The translations under genes were made by a program, and so were the position numbers. DNA of 64,000 nucleotides from Paenibacillus piscarius (GTDB taxonomy: Bacteria > Bacillota > Bacilli > Paenibacillales > Paenibacillaceae). Location of the stretch: NCBI RefSeq assembly GCF_022234545.1, contig NZ_JAIEUI010000004.1, positions 310,001-374,000 on the forward strand. Direction: 5' to 3'. Below are positions 42,805 to 52,315 of the stretch, one piece after another (the first letter of the stretch is position 1; the number at the start of each line of letters is the position of its first letter). The notes under the pieces were generated by a model. It was given only the letters and a program-made list of their open reading frames with translations, had not been told where the DNA came from and searched no databases.

Positions 42805-42900
42805 TATTCACGATTAATATTGCGCAAGGAAGTGACTAAAGTCACGTTTTTACGTAATTTTTGTAAGGCATCCAAAGATACACCTTTTAGTTCACGCCAT
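42804..42900 (-). pseudogene. Frameshifted helix-turn-helix remnant upstream of the TPR gene
   Basis: GGGAAGGTGA (42906-42915) is a good SD for ATG at 42900, but that frame stops after two codons. The +1 frame reads WRELKGVSLDALQKLRKN then VTLVTSLRNINRE and stop, resembling the start of a small DNA-binding domain (L-x-x-L-x-K ... L-x-N-I-N-R). Its TAA overlaps the TPR ATG (TAATG). The simplest reading is an indel near the start codon plus loss of the middle of the gene. Confidence 0.45.
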
Positions 42901-43042
42901 ATAGCTCACCTTCCCTTTTCGCACCGCTTACTTAAAGTGTGTAAATTATAATTATTCATGGTATAATTGCGGGATCACCTTATACACTGCTGCAAATACT
43001 GCTTACAGATAGGCAAGACATTTTGATACAGGAGGAATTCAT

Positions 43043-44056
43043 GTGAAAAAACTGCAGGATATACCATACTCTGTGCTGGATCTGGCCCCCATCCGGGAGG
43101 GTGGAACAGCGGCGGATTCTTTCCATAACACTCTTGATCTGGCGCGTCATGCCGAGGAATGGGGCTATCACCGGTACTGGCTGGCGGAGCATCATAATAT
43201 GCCCGGCATTGCCAGCTCGGCCACCTCAGTAGTTATTGGCCATGTGGCGGCCGGAACCAGCAGTATCCGCGTAGGCTCAGGAGGCATCATGCTCTCCAAC
43301 CACGCTCCGCTGGTCATTGCCGAGCAATTCGGCACACTGGAATCCTTGTACCCCGGCCGGATAGATCTCGGCCTGGGCCGGGCACCCGGCTCCGATCAGG
43401 CGGCAGCAAGAGCACTGCGCCGCGGCTTGGGCAGCGACGGCAGCGAATTCCCTGAGCAGCTTGCCGAGCTGCGGGCCTATTTCGATCCGGACGGGGCAGG
43501 CTCACGGCCTCCCGGTGTGCGTGCCTTCCCCGGCGAAGGGCTGAACATTCCGATCTGGCTGCTTGGCTCCAGCGGCTTCAGCGCACAGCTCGCGGGCCAG
43601 CTTGGCTTGCCGTTTGCTTTTGCCAGCCACTTCGCACCGGATTATCTGCTGCCCGCGCTGCATCTGTACCGCACCAGCTTCCGGCCGTCGGCGGTGCTTG
43701 ATAAGCCGCATGTCATGGTCGGCCTCGGCATTACAGCGGCGGATACGGCGGAGCAGGCACGCAGGCTGGCCACCTCCCAGCAGCTGCAATTCCTGAACAT
43801 TATCCGCGGCCGGACCGGTAAGCTTCAGCCGCCGGTCGCCAGTCTGGACGGCATCTGGACGTCCCAGGAGAAGGCACTGCTGATGAGCAAACAGCAATAT
43901 TCCATCGCCGGGGATCCGCCTCTGATCAAGGAGCGGCTGCTGCAGATTCTGGAAGAGACGGATGCCGATGAATGGATTATCGCTTCTCAGGTGTATGACC
44001 ATTCCGCCCGCCTGCACTCCTATAAGCTTGTTGCCGATCTGTTGAAGGAGAATTAA
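43043..44056 (+). CDS. LLM class flavin-dependent oxidoreductase
   Basis: A 337-residue luciferase-like monooxygenase (MsnO8-type). Family pieces are [43 protein letters not shown], the [26 protein letters not shown] segment and [13 protein letters not shown]. It would use reduced FMN and oxygen; the substrate is unknown. The start is GTG, 7 bp after AGGAGG; an ATG one base earlier is out of frame. It stands alone between the TPR locus and a terminator. Confidence 0.9.
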   Translation: MKKLQDIPYSVLDLAPIREGGTAADSFHNTLDLARHAEEWGYHRYWLAEHHNMPGIASSATSVVIGHVAAGTSSIRVGSGGIMLSNHAPLVIAEQFGTLESLYPGRIDLGLGRAPGSDQAAARALRRGLGSDGSEFPEQLAELRAYFDPDGAGSRPPGVRAFPGEGLNIPIWLLGSSGFSAQLAGQLGLPFAFASHFAPDYLLPALHLYRTSFRPSAVLDKPHVMVGLGITAADTAEQARRLATSQQLQFLNIIRGRTGKLQPPVASLDGIWTSQEKALLMSKQQYSIAGDPPLIKERLLQILEETDADEWIIASQVYDHSARLHSYKLVADLLKEN

Positions 44057-44081
44057 CAATTACAGCGGCAAGGAACCTGTG

Positions 44082-44136
44082 GCCCATTGAACTGCCTGCG
44101 GAGAAACCCCGCAGAAGCAGTCCAATGGGCTGTTTG
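44082..44136 (+). terminator. Terminator after the flavin oxidoreductase gene
   Basis: GCCCATTG (44082-44089) pairs with CAATGGGC (44123-44130), enclosing a GCGG/CCGC stem, then TGTTT. Confidence 0.75.
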
Positions 44137-44232
44137 CTATGCCGGTTCCCTCTCCAAGATTGATTTGTTCTCAATAAAATACATAAAACAATAAAATTAA
44201 GAGAAAAAGAGAGCTATACCGAATAAATCAAC

Positions 44233-44290
44233 GAAATTTAATTATTTGATTGATGTAAACCTCATTTTCGCCTAACCATAATTAAATTTC
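44233..44290. repeat. 13-bp perfect inverted repeat in AT-rich leader
   Basis: GAAATTTAATTAT (44233-44245) and ATAATTAAATTTC (44278-44290) are exact reverse complements separated by 32 bp. The 44057-44515 gap ahead of the sortase substrate gene is otherwise AT-rich and holds the three small elements listed here. Confidence 0.7.
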
Positions 44291-44331
44291 ATGTTTTCAA
44301 TTCGCTGATTTTTTGTTTATACTGAGTATTA

Positions 44332-44345
44332 TTCGTTATAACGAA
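44332..44345. promoter_or_regulatory. 14-bp palindrome upstream of the sortase-substrate gene
   Basis: TTCGTTATAACGAA is fully palindromic. Its centre TATAAC lies 18 bp from TTGTTT (44313-44318), so it may overlap a -10 element and act as an operator. Confidence 0.5.
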
Positions 44346-44403
44346 CGATAGCAGCAGATCCCCCTATTACTCGTCCTGTTCGGAACTATCACCTTAATTA
44401 TTG

Positions 44404-44423
44404 GTGGTTCTCCATAGAACCAC
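44404..44423. repeat. Leader hairpin before the sortase-substrate gene
   Basis: GTGGTTCT and AGAACCAC form a perfect 8-bp stem with a CCAT loop, about 90 bp before the ATG. Confidence 0.5.
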
Positions 44424-44515
44424 TTATTTCGACAGGTTGCGGGAATGAAGTTCGAATCCATGCGGATTATGGCGGGAAATGCCGGAGGGTTGTGTGAAGA
44501 AAGGGGCGGCGGAGC

Positions 44516-45481
44516 ATGAAGAGGCGGCATACAGCTCTAATAGGGGCGTACATTCTGGTTGTGCTGGCAGGTGTGATCTGGCATAGCGGAGGGGCCAGCG
44601 CTGAGGATTCGATTAAGCTCACCGTGAATTCGCACAAGACTGCCGGCGCCGCGATGAACAATATGCAGCCTGGAGATACGATATCAACGGATTACACGGT
44701 CATTAATGGCGATAATGAGCCGTTTGATTACTCTGTAGCCGTACGGATGCTTGCCGGAGACGAGGAATTGTACAATATTCTGCAAATGACCCTGCAAAAA
44801 GAGGGAGTAACCCTCTATTCAGGGGGCATGAACGGAGTGTCGAGCGCATTAAACCTCGGCTCGCTTGCAGGTGAAGCGGAGGCTACGGTCCAGATGCAGG
44901 TACTGTTCCCGCCGGAAGCGGGGAACGAGTTCCAACAGAAGGCGGTAAGCATCGCCTTGGATTTCACGGCAACGGCCGCCGGGCCTGAGCCGACCCCCGG
45001 ACCGGGCGGTACGCCGCAGCCGACCACGGGTCCGACCCCGGAGCCAACAGCAGGACCATCGGCCGAAGTATCGCCGGGGCCAAGCATCAGCCCGGGCAGT
45101 ACACCGGCGGCAACCTCCGGGCCGGGCAGCAGTACGCCGCCCAGCCTGACACCGGCACCTTCACCGGCTGCGTCATCATTACCGCAGGAGGATGAAGTTA
45201 CCGTAAGCGAGGCACCTGTCCCGCTGGGAGGAACCCGTGACGGAGAGAACAGCGGTCCATCCGCCACGCCGGGCTCCGGAGCCGTCACACCGGCCAGTAC
45301 CCCAGCGCCTTCACCAGGCGGGGAGACCAGCCTGCCGGATGAGGAGCTGCCGCTCGGCGCACCGGACGGCAGCAGCAGACTGCCTGATACCGCCAGCCCC
45401 TGGTACAATCTGCTGGCGGCCAGCCTGGCCGCAGCCGTGATCTGTATCCTGGCAATCCGCAGGCTGGGCCAGAAGAAGTAA
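44516..45481 (+). CDS. LPDTA-anchored surface protein, class D sortase substrate
   Basis: A 321-residue surface protein: signal peptide (about 1-29, cleavage after GGASA), a folded domain (30-155), then a long Pro/Thr/Ser/Gly-rich stalk (about 155-285) with repeated P-x-P-G-P elements. The C-terminus has the sorting signal: LPDTA, a hydrophobic helix, and the tail RRLGQKK. LPxTA is the class D sortase motif, and a class D sortase gene follows by 28 bp. The folded part resembles no family I can name; it could be an adhesin or coat component. The stalk is low-complexity and GC-rich. Confidence 0.88.
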   Translation: MKRRHTALIGAYILVVLAGVIWHSGGASAEDSIKLTVNSHKTAGAAMNNMQPGDTISTDYTVINGDNEPFDYSVAVRMLAGDEELYNILQMTLQKEGVTLYSGGMNGVSSALNLGSLAGEAEATVQMQVLFPPEAGNEFQQKAVSIALDFTATAAGPEPTPGPGGTPQPTTGPTPEPTAGPSAEVSPGPSISPGSTPAATSGPGSSTPPSLTPAPSPAASSLPQEDEVTVSEAPVPLGGTRDGENSGPSATPGSGAVTPASTPAPSPGGETSLPDEELPLGAPDGSSRLPDTASPWYNLLAASLAAAVICILAIRRLGQKK

Positions 45482-45509
45482 GATTCCGCACAGGTCTGGA
45501 GGAGAGAGT

Positions 45510-46184
45510 ATGAGGATACGTTCCGGTCTATCCGTTGCCGCGAAGCTGATCCTCCTGCTCTCTTTGTGCGTGATGCTCTACTCCGCCTTCCGGATTCTCC
45601 GGGCGCCCGCCGAAGCACAGCAGGCCCTTCATATCTGGGACCAAAAGAGGGAGGAAGCCCGCCTACCCCGGCTCTACGAAGAGGAGATCCCGCTGCCGGA
45701 GGGGATGACGAGCCGCCCTGCAGAGATGACAGACCTGGCGGAAGCCCGCCCGGCTTCTTACAAGGAGGGCGAGGTGATTGGCGAGCTCTATTTCCCGAAG
45801 CTGGATCAGCGGATGGCCATTCTGGAGGGAACCGGCCGCGCTGAGCTGAGGCAGGGCGCGGGTCATGATGCCGCCAGCGCAGCCCCGGGCACCCCGGGCA
45901 ACAGTGTTCTTGCCGGCCACCGCGACACTGTCTTCCGCAGCCTTGGCAAACTTGCGGCCGGCGACATCCTTGAGCTGGAGACGGCGGACGGGGTATTTAC
46001 CTATGAAGTAACAGGGAGCAGAATCGTGGACAAGGAGACAAGGGGAGCCATTAAGCCGGCCCGAGAGCCCGTCCTTACCTTAATTACCTGTTACCCGTTC
46101 GCTTACACCGGCCCGGCGCCGGACCGCTATCTGCTCTCGGCCAAGCTAGTCTCTTCAAGAAAGCCGCAGCCGGGTCATTTATAA
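45510..46184 (+). CDS. Class D sortase
   Basis: A 224-residue transpeptidase with an N-terminal membrane anchor (about 8-28). The catalytic His is in LAGHRDTVF, Cys in TLITCYPFAYTG and Arg in PDRYLLSAKL. GELYFPKLDQRMAILEGT is a typical class D opening of the beta-barrel. It would cut the LPDTA signal of the adjacent surface protein and attach it to the cell wall. GGAGGAG precedes the ATG. The pair forms a self-contained sortase unit. Confidence 0.92.
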   Translation: MRIRSGLSVAAKLILLLSLCVMLYSAFRILRAPAEAQQALHIWDQKREEARLPRLYEEEIPLPEGMTSRPAEMTDLAEARPASYKEGEVIGELYFPKLDQRMAILEGTGRAELRQGAGHDAASAAPGTPGNSVLAGHRDTVFRSLGKLAAGDILELETADGVFTYEVTGSRIVDKETRGAIKPAREPVLTLITCYPFAYTGPAPDRYLLSAKLVSSRKPQPGHL

Positions 46185-46270
46185 TCAGCAGACTGTTCTC
46201 GCCTGCTGCAGTATGAGACCTTGTCCAGATCGTGATAATATAGACATACGCAAGCTGAAGAGGAGATGAC

Positions 46271-47509
46271 TTGGTTGTGAGAGAAGAGCTGATTAAACGG
46301 TTTGTATCGTATGCTCAAATGGATACCCAATCGAATGAGGACAGCGAGACCTGCCCTTCCACCCCCGGACAGATGGAGCTGGCCCGCAAGCTGGCCGGGG
46401 AGCTGCAGGAGCTGGGATTGACAGAGATTACAGTGGACGAGCATGGCTATGTTATGGCTTCGCTGCCGTCTAACACAGATAAGGATGTTCCCGTCATCGG
46501 CTTCCTGGCCCACCTGGACACAGCAACAGAGCTCACTGGCGCGAATGTGAAGCCGCAGATTGTTGAGAACTATGACGGGAACAATCTGGTGCTGAACCAG
46601 GAGCAGAACGTCGTACTCTCCACAGAGAGCTTCCCGGAGCTGAGCGGCTACAAGGGGCATACCCTGATTACGACGGACGGCACCACCCTGCTGGGGGCGG
46701 ACAACAAGGCAGGCATTGCGGAGATCATGACCGCTATGGCGTATCTGCTGGCACACCCGGAGATCCGGCACGGGAAGATCCGGGTCGCTTTTACCCCTGA
46801 TGAAGAAATCGGACGCGGCCCGCATAAGTTCGACGTTGCCGCCTTCGGCGCTTCCTATGCTTATACGGTGGATGGAGGTCCGCTCGGGGAGCTGGAATAT
46901 GAGAGCTTCAACGCCGCCGCCGCCAAGATCACCTTCCGCGGAGTCAACGTGCATCCCGGTACGGCCAAGGGTAAGATGATCCATTCGTCCAAAATCGCGA
47001 TGGCCTTCCATCTCCGGCTGCCCGCCGGCGAAGCCCCGGAATTCACAGACGGCTACGAGGGCTTCTACCATCTGATCTCCATGCAGGGCAATGCCGAAGA
47101 GAGCAAGCTGCACTATATCATCCGCGATTTCGACCGCGAGAGCTTCGAGAACCGCAAATCCATGATTGCTGCCATTGCCGAAGAATTCAAGTCCACCTAC
47201 GGTCCGGACAGCATCGTGCTGGAAATGAATGACCAATACTACAACATGCGCGAGAAAATCGAGCCGGTGCGCCACATCGTCGACATCGCCCGCGAAGCGA
47301 TGGAGAATCTCGGCATCACGCCGCTGATCCACCCGATCCGCGGAGGCACCGACGGTTCACAGCTGTCCTATATGGGACTGCCTACACCGAACATCTTCAC
47401 CGGGGGCGAGAATTTCCACGGTAAATACGAATACATCTCAGTGGACGTTATGCAAAAGGCCGTACAGGTTATCGTAGAGATTACCCGTCTGGCAGAGCAG
47501 CGTGTCTAA
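46271..47509 (+). CDS. pepT: Peptidase T (tripeptide aminopeptidase)
   Basis: A 412-residue dizinc M20B peptidase. Ligands and catalytic residues lie in [48 protein letters not shown] and [18 protein letters not shown]. It releases the N-terminal residue of tripeptides in the cytosol. The start is TTG at 46271 after AGGAGATG, or GTG at 46277. It is monocistronic with its own terminator. Confidence 0.94.
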   Translation: MVVREELIKRFVSYAQMDTQSNEDSETCPSTPGQMELARKLAGELQELGLTEITVDEHGYVMASLPSNTDKDVPVIGFLAHLDTATELTGANVKPQIVENYDGNNLVLNQEQNVVLSTESFPELSGYKGHTLITTDGTTLLGADNKAGIAEIMTAMAYLLAHPEIRHGKIRVAFTPDEEIGRGPHKFDVAAFGASYAYTVDGGPLGELEYESFNAAAAKITFRGVNVHPGTAKGKMIHSSKIAMAFHLRLPAGEAPEFTDGYEGFYHLISMQGNAEESKLHYIIRDFDRESFENRKSMIAAIAEEFKSTYGPDSIVLEMNDQYYNMREKIEPVRHIVDIAREAMENLGITPLIHPIRGGTDGSQLSYMGLPTPNIFTGGENFHGKYEYISVDVMQKAVQVIVEITRLAEQRV

Positions 47510-47529
47510 GTGCCTTCCTGAACAGCACG

Positions 47530-47569
47530 AAAACCCCGATGCGGCGTACTCCGCTTACCCGGGGTTTTT
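47530..47569. terminator. Terminator between pepT and the HxlR gene
   Basis: AAAACCCCG (47530-47538) pairs with CGGGGTTTT (47560-47568), with an inner GCGG/CCGC stem and T/A runs on both sides. It overlaps the end of the convergent gene. Confidence 0.85.
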
Positions 47570-47962
47570 CGCGCTGTCCGAAGCGCCTTCTTCATTCCGG
47601 GAGAGCTTCTCCCTGTATTCCTCTCCCCAATGCTTGATGCACAGGATGCCGGGCTCCAGCCCCCGGGCCCAAGCGGTCAGCGAATACTCCACCTTTTGCG
47701 GCATCTGCGGATACACCTCCCGGTGGATCAGTCCGTCGCGTTCCAGCTCCCGCAGCTGCATGGCCAGCACCCTCTGGGTAATGCCGGGGCATAATCTGCG
47801 CAGCTCATTGAACCGTTTGGCCCCGCTGATCAGATGATAGAGAAGCACGCCCTTCCATTTGCCGCCGAGCACCTCCAGAGTCCGCTGAAGAGAACTCATC
47901 TCTCCCTCTGGCCTGCTCCCTGCTGTATCAACCGGAATTCCGCTTCCCGCCTGGACATCCAT
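47555..47962 (-). CDS. HxlR family transcriptional regulator
   Basis: A 135-residue winged-helix regulator: LEVLGGKWKGVLLYHLISGAKRFNELRRLCPG, then ITQRVLAMQLRELERDGLIHREVYPQMPQKVEYSLT. Only the conserved positions matter: G-G-K-W-K near residue 35 and the R-F-N-E-L helix. The usual leading Cys of HxlR is replaced (region SSLQRTLEV). The ATG at 47962 follows GAGGG; upstream in-frame starts lack an SD. It lies just downstream, on the same strand, of an old-yellow-enzyme gene that it may control. Confidence 0.83.
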   Translation of the reverse strand: MDVQAGSGIPVDTAGSRPEGEMSSLQRTLEVLGGKWKGVLLYHLISGAKRFNELRRLCPGITQRVLAMQLRELERDGLIHREVYPQMPQKVEYSLTAWARGLEPGILCIKHWGEEYREKLSRNEEGASDSAKNPG

Positions 47963-48046
47963 ATCCGCAGCCCTCATTTCCGCGTGTCGCTTAATGTAGC
48001 ACAATTGTATCACAGATTGATTCCCCCGTTGATCCCCATAGCGAAA

Positions 48047-48081
48047 ACCCCGGACCGCCTTCAATGCAGGCGTTCCGGGGT
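48047..48081 (-). terminator. Terminator of the old-yellow-enzyme gene
   Basis: ACCCCGGACCGCCT (48047-48060) with AGGCGTTCCGGGGT (48068-48081), one mismatch, then TTTT on the minus strand. Confidence 0.85.
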
Positions 48082-48090
48082 CTAATGAGC

Positions 48091-49227
48091 TTACTGCTTC
48101 AGCGGCAGCCAGCCCGGTGTATGAATCAATGCTCTCCAGAGCGGGTCCGGGATCACAAGCTCAGCCTGAGCCTTCGTATCCAGCTCCGTCTTGATCTCAT
48201 GGGCCCGTCCTTCAGCCACCTTCTGCACCCAATCCGGATCGATCAGAAGCGGACGGCCCAGCGCAACCAGGCTAATTCCCGTGTCGAGACTCTTCAGGGC
48301 ATCGGCAGCGGTGTAGAGAGAACCTACTCCGATTACCGGAGCCTTGCCGGCTGCTCGGTCCACAATCTGCTCGATGCGGGTACGGCTGTCTTCCGTTCCC
48401 CGGTGCGGCAGTGACCACAGCTCCCGCAGGGAGGCATGCAGATAGTCCACACCTTCGGCTGTCAGCGCATCAATCAGCGCGAACGTCTCCTTCATCGTAA
48501 TTCCCGGCGTCTCCGGCTCTTCAGGCGAGAAGCGGTAGCCGACAATGAAGGCCTCCCGGGCATGTTGTTTCACCGCTTCCTTCACGCTGCGCAGCACCGC
48601 CAGCGGGAAGGCCAGGCGCTTCTCCAGATCCCCGCCCCAGCGGTCGTCACGGCGGTTCGAGTGCGGTGAGAAGAACTGCTGCACCAGATAGCCGTTCGCA
48701 CCGTGGATCTCCACGCCGTCGAATCCGGCTTCGATGGCCCGGCGGGTCGCTTCCCCGAAGTCCGCGATGATTCCGGTGATTTCTTCGTCCGTCAGCGGAC
48801 GCGGCACAGGGCCCGTTCCTCCGCCCGGCAGCTCGGACGGCACCGCGCTTGCGCTGACCGGCTGGCCGTCCGTAAGCTGCTCCGGCGGGCATTGACGTCC
48901 GCCATGGAAGATCTGCAGGACGGCCTTCGCACCTTGCCCCTTGATAGCATCCGCGAGCTCACGCAGGCTTGGAAGCAGCCCGTCATGGTCGGCTCCGAAT
49001 TCACCCGGGAAGCCTTTGCCGCCGCGGTTCACATAGACACATGCGGTAATGACCATCCCCGCTCCCCCGGAGCGGCGGATGTAATAATCCAGCTCCTCCC
49101 GGGAGACCGCTCCATCCTCATGGGAGGAGAAATTCGTCATCGGCGCCATCACCAGCCGGTTCTTCAGCTCCACTCCGTTCGCGAAGCGGAACGTCTCCAG
49201 CAGCGGGCTATACTCTGTCTTTAGCAT
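48091..49227 (-). CDS. NADH:flavin oxidoreductase, old yellow enzyme family
   Basis: A 378-residue FMN-dependent (beta/alpha)8 enzyme. Family pieces: LKNRLVMAPMTNF, LQIFHGGRQ, FDGVEIHGANGYLVQQFFSPHSNRR with the double His/Asn catalytic pattern, and LVALGRPLLIDPDW. It reduces activated alkenes, nitro compounds or similar. The ATG at 49227 lies 10 bp after GGAGGG; the open frame starts 9 codons earlier, but those codons contain the SD. An HxlR regulator follows on the same strand. Confidence 0.92.
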   Translation of the reverse strand: MLKTEYSPLLETFRFANGVELKNRLVMAPMTNFSSHEDGAVSREELDYYIRRSGGAGMVITACVYVNRGGKGFPGEFGADHDGLLPSLRELADAIKGQGAKAVLQIFHGGRQCPPEQLTDGQPVSASAVPSELPGGGTGPVPRPLTDEEITGIIADFGEATRRAIEAGFDGVEIHGANGYLVQQFFSPHSNRRDDRWGGDLEKRLAFPLAVLRSVKEAVKQHAREAFIVGYRFSPEEPETPGITMKETFALIDALTAEGVDYLHASLRELWSLPHRGTEDSRTRIEQIVDRAAGKAPVIGVGSLYTAADALKSLDTGISLVALGRPLLIDPDWVQKVAEGRAHEIKTELDTKAQAELVIPDPLWRALIHTPGWLPLKQ

Positions 49228-49417
49228 GGTTATCCATCCCTCCATTGATATCATCCAGAATCACTAATTTACCCGGTATACAGGCCGGGCCTCTCCCGGC
49301 TATTATCATACTACAATGGATGGACAATCGCACATTTGTGAAATGCCGCTGCAATTATACAGAGGCTGTGCTACCATACTTTGGTGTAGAAAATTCTGAA
49401 TAACAAGAAGGTGTAAG

Positions 49418-50806
49418 ATGAATACAAGCAAGCCCGCAGAAATGAAGTTAATGAAGCTGACCTGGCCAATTTTTCTGGAGCTGTTCCTATTCATGCTCAT
49501 GGGAACAATGGATACATTCATGATCAGCTCCGTCTCCGATGATGCCGTCTCCGGCGTCGGGGCGGCCAATCAGATAATTGCCATAGCCATCCTGGCGCTC
49601 AGTGTCATCGGGAACGGTGCAGCCATCGTCGTATCGCAATATCTCGGCTCCAAGCAGCCCCGGGAAGCGGCCCGGGTGATCGGCAATGCGGTTACCTTGA
49701 ATCTGGCAGTAGGCCTGATTCTAAGCACCGTTATGCTGCTGCTCGGAAGCCATCTGCTTCAGGCGCTTAATGTACAAGGTGATATTCTCGCCTACGGCCG
49801 CTCTTATATCAATATTGTCGGAGGCGCCATCTTCCTGCAGGCACTGATTAATGCGCTGGCCGCTGCCATCCGCTCCCACGGCTTCACCAGGCAGTCGATG
49901 ATGGTATCGCTGCTGATGAATATCATCCATATCGGGGGCAACTATCTGCTGATCTTCGGGCATCTCGGATTGCCTGCACTTGGAGTGGAGGGGGCGGCCA
50001 TATCAACCATTACCAGCCGTTCCATCGCGCTTATTATGTTCTTCGTAATGCTCTACCGGATTATGGAGGTGAAGGTCAAATGGAGCTATTACATCCATCT
50101 CTCCCGAAAGTACGTGCTGCAGATTCTGAAGATCGGGATTCCGTCCGCTTTTGAATCGGTGATCTATCAGTGCTGTCAGCTGGTCTTCACCCTCTATATC
50201 ACCTATCTCGGAGCCGAAGCAATGGCCACCCGCCAGTACGCGGTGAACATCTCCAGCTACATCTTCCTGTTCAGCGTAGCGGTAGCGATGGGCACTTCGA
50301 TCATTGTCGGCCATCTCGTTGGTGCCAGGCGGATGCAGGAGGCTTACTCGCGGGTCTTCACCAGTGTGAAGTGGGCACTCCTGGTCACCGTTCTTATGGA
50401 TACGCTGGTTATTCTGTTCCGCAAGCCGCTGCTGGGCCTGTTCACGGATAATGAGACGATCATCGCCCTGGGCGCCCAGGTCATCCTGCTCAGCTTCTTC
50501 CTGGAGACCGGCCGGACCTGCAACCTGGTCATCATCAACTCGCTGCGCGCGTCCGGCGATGCCCGGTTCCCGGTGTACATGGGCCTGATCTCGATGGTAT
50601 GCATGAGCCTGCCGCTCGGCTACTTCCTCGTGTTCAAGCTTGACCTGGGCCTGGCCGGGGTCTGGCTGGCCACCGCCTTCGACGAATGGGTACGGGCGGT
50701 GATTATGTACTTCCGCTGGAAGAGCAGAGCCTGGGAGAAGCATGGCCTGATCCAGCATGAGCCGTCCGAGCCGGCGGGTGCTGCTCCGGCCGCTCCGGCC
50801 CATTAA
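49418..50806 (+). CDS. MATE family efflux transporter
   Basis: A 462-residue, 12-helix membrane protein of the MATE family (NorM/DinF-like). It begins KLTWPIFLELFLFMLMGTMDTFMIS and repeats the pattern in its second half; AGVEGAAISTITSR-type residues near 185 read GVEGAAISTITSRS. It would export drugs or metabolites using sodium or proton gradients. AGAAGGTG precedes the ATG. Divergent from the old-yellow-enzyme gene. Confidence 0.92.
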   Translation: MNTSKPAEMKLMKLTWPIFLELFLFMLMGTMDTFMISSVSDDAVSGVGAANQIIAIAILALSVIGNGAAIVVSQYLGSKQPREAARVIGNAVTLNLAVGLILSTVMLLLGSHLLQALNVQGDILAYGRSYINIVGGAIFLQALINALAAAIRSHGFTRQSMMVSLLMNIIHIGGNYLLIFGHLGLPALGVEGAAISTITSRSIALIMFFVMLYRIMEVKVKWSYYIHLSRKYVLQILKIGIPSAFESVIYQCCQLVFTLYITYLGAEAMATRQYAVNISSYIFLFSVAVAMGTSIIVGHLVGARRMQEAYSRVFTSVKWALLVTVLMDTLVILFRKPLLGLFTDNETIIALGAQVILLSFFLETGRTCNLVIINSLRASGDARFPVYMGLISMVCMSLPLGYFLVFKLDLGLAGVWLATAFDEWVRAVIMYFRWKSRAWEKHGLIQHEPSEPAGAAPAAPAH

Positions 50807-50811
50807 TATCA

Positions 50812-50858
50812 ATAAGGGAGGCCATCAGCCGTACAATCCTGCTGATGGCCTCCCTTAT
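50812..50858. terminator. Bidirectional terminator between the MATE and solute-binding genes
   Basis: An 18-bp perfect stem, ATAAGGGAGGCCATCAGC (50812-50829) with GCTGATGGCCTCCCTTAT (50841-50858). Confidence 0.88.
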
Positions 50859-50869
50859 ATGTTGCCGGT

Positions 50870-52204
50870 TCAGCTTCCCTTCGCGAACGCTTCCTTGTGC
50901 CTCTCGGCGAACTGCTCCGGCGTAACCGCTTTGCCGAACAGCGCCTGAATCATGTCCAGATGAACCTGGGCGGCGCTCGGCTTCATCTGGATATCGGCAA
51001 ACAGCGTAATACTGCTGGCATGATACAATTCATTCAGCAGATCGACATAGAGCTGCGGCAGCGCCTCATCCGTGGTATCCACCCGTGTCGCCGGAATGAC
51101 CCCGGCACTGGTTACCGACGCTTCCCCCCATTTGTCGACGAAATATTCCACAAAAGCCTTGGCCTCCTCCTTCACCTTGGAGGACTCTGCCACGAACAGC
51201 CCAACCCCCGGACCGCCCATCCAGCTGCGGATATTTCCCTTTCCGCCTTCAATGATGGGGAACTTGAAGAACCCGACCTTGTCCTTGAATCCCTGCGGGA
51301 TATCCGGGTTCGTGGTGAAGTTCGGAAGCTCCCAGGTTCCGGTCAGATACATGGCGGCTTGCTCATCCATAAATTCCGATTTGCCTTCATCATAAGACAG
51401 CCCGTTGAAGCCGCGGTTGAAGGTATTCATATCCACCAGCGTCTGTACCTCGGCTGCCGCCCGGACCAGGCCTGGGTCATCGAAATAGCTGGTCCCCTTC
51501 GTTGCCCGCTTCAGCGTCTCGCTGCCGGCAATGCGGTCGGCGAGATACATATACCAGAGCGAACCGGTCCAGCGGTCCTTGTTCCCCAGCGCCACCGGAG
51601 CGACACCATGGCTGGAGAGCGCTCTCACAACAGCTTTGAATTCTTCATAGGTGGAGGGAACCTCAAGGTTATATTTGGCAAAGATCGCCTTGTTATAGAA
51701 GATCGGCGAAATATTCATCTCAATCGGCAGCGCATAGGTCTTATCATCGACTACATATTCCTCCGTAGCCCCGTTCACGAATTTGCCCTTAAGCCGCTCA
51801 CCATGAAGGATATCATCCAGCGGAGCGAATAGTCCCCCTCTGGCATAAGGCTCAATGAAGCCCGCCGCCCACGTGATGCCCACATCAGGGAGATCATTGG
51901 AGGCAGAGAGCACCTTCAGTTTATTTTTATACTGCTCGTTCTCCAGCACATCCTGCTTAATGTTGATATTGGGGTGGTCTTTCTCATATTCGCTGATAAT
52001 CTGGCTAACCAGCTTGTACTGCTGGGCAGAGAGACCGGCGGGCCACAGGTGCATCATATGAATGGTAATCTTTCTGGCCGATGCATCAGTGAATGCCGCT
52101 CCGCTGTTGTCTCTTGTGAAGCTGCAGCCTGACAGGACAAGCACCAGGGCAAGCATTAGGGCAAAGACCGGGAACAGCCGCCCCGCTATGTGATTCCTTC
52201 GCAT
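50870..52204 (-). CDS. Extracellular solute-binding lipoprotein, family 1 (sugar type)
   Basis: A 444-residue lipoprotein with lipobox VLSGC (Cys27). The mature part, with ITIHMMHLWPAG, DLPDVGITWAAGFIEPYARGG and AAMYLTGTWELPNF, is the carbohydrate ABC binding-protein type. No permease genes are adjacent. It follows a YesMN-type histidine kinase/response regulator on the same strand, so it may serve as a sensor partner or depend on permeases elsewhere. GGGAGG precedes the ATG. Confidence 0.88.
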   Translation of the reverse strand: MRRNHIAGRLFPVFALMLALVLVLSGCSFTRDNSGAAFTDASARKITIHMMHLWPAGLSAQQYKLVSQIISEYEKDHPNINIKQDVLENEQYKNKLKVLSASNDLPDVGITWAAGFIEPYARGGLFAPLDDILHGERLKGKFVNGATEEYVVDDKTYALPIEMNISPIFYNKAIFAKYNLEVPSTYEEFKAVVRALSSHGVAPVALGNKDRWTGSLWYMYLADRIAGSETLKRATKGTSYFDDPGLVRAAAEVQTLVDMNTFNRGFNGLSYDEGKSEFMDEQAAMYLTGTWELPNFTTNPDIPQGFKDKVGFFKFPIIEGGKGNIRSWMGGPGVGLFVAESSKVKEEAKAFVEYFVDKWGEASVTSAGVIPATRVDTTDEALPQLYVDLLNELYHASSITLFADIQMKPSAAQVHLDMIQALFGKAVTPEQFAERHKEAFAKGS

Positions 52205-52315
52205 TGCTTAGCCTCCCATTTCACGTTACAAGGCCCTTTGAAATCGCTATCAATCAAATTCTAGCATCGTACCCGGAGGCAGATAAGACTACACTTATTG
52301 GGTAAAACTCCACTT

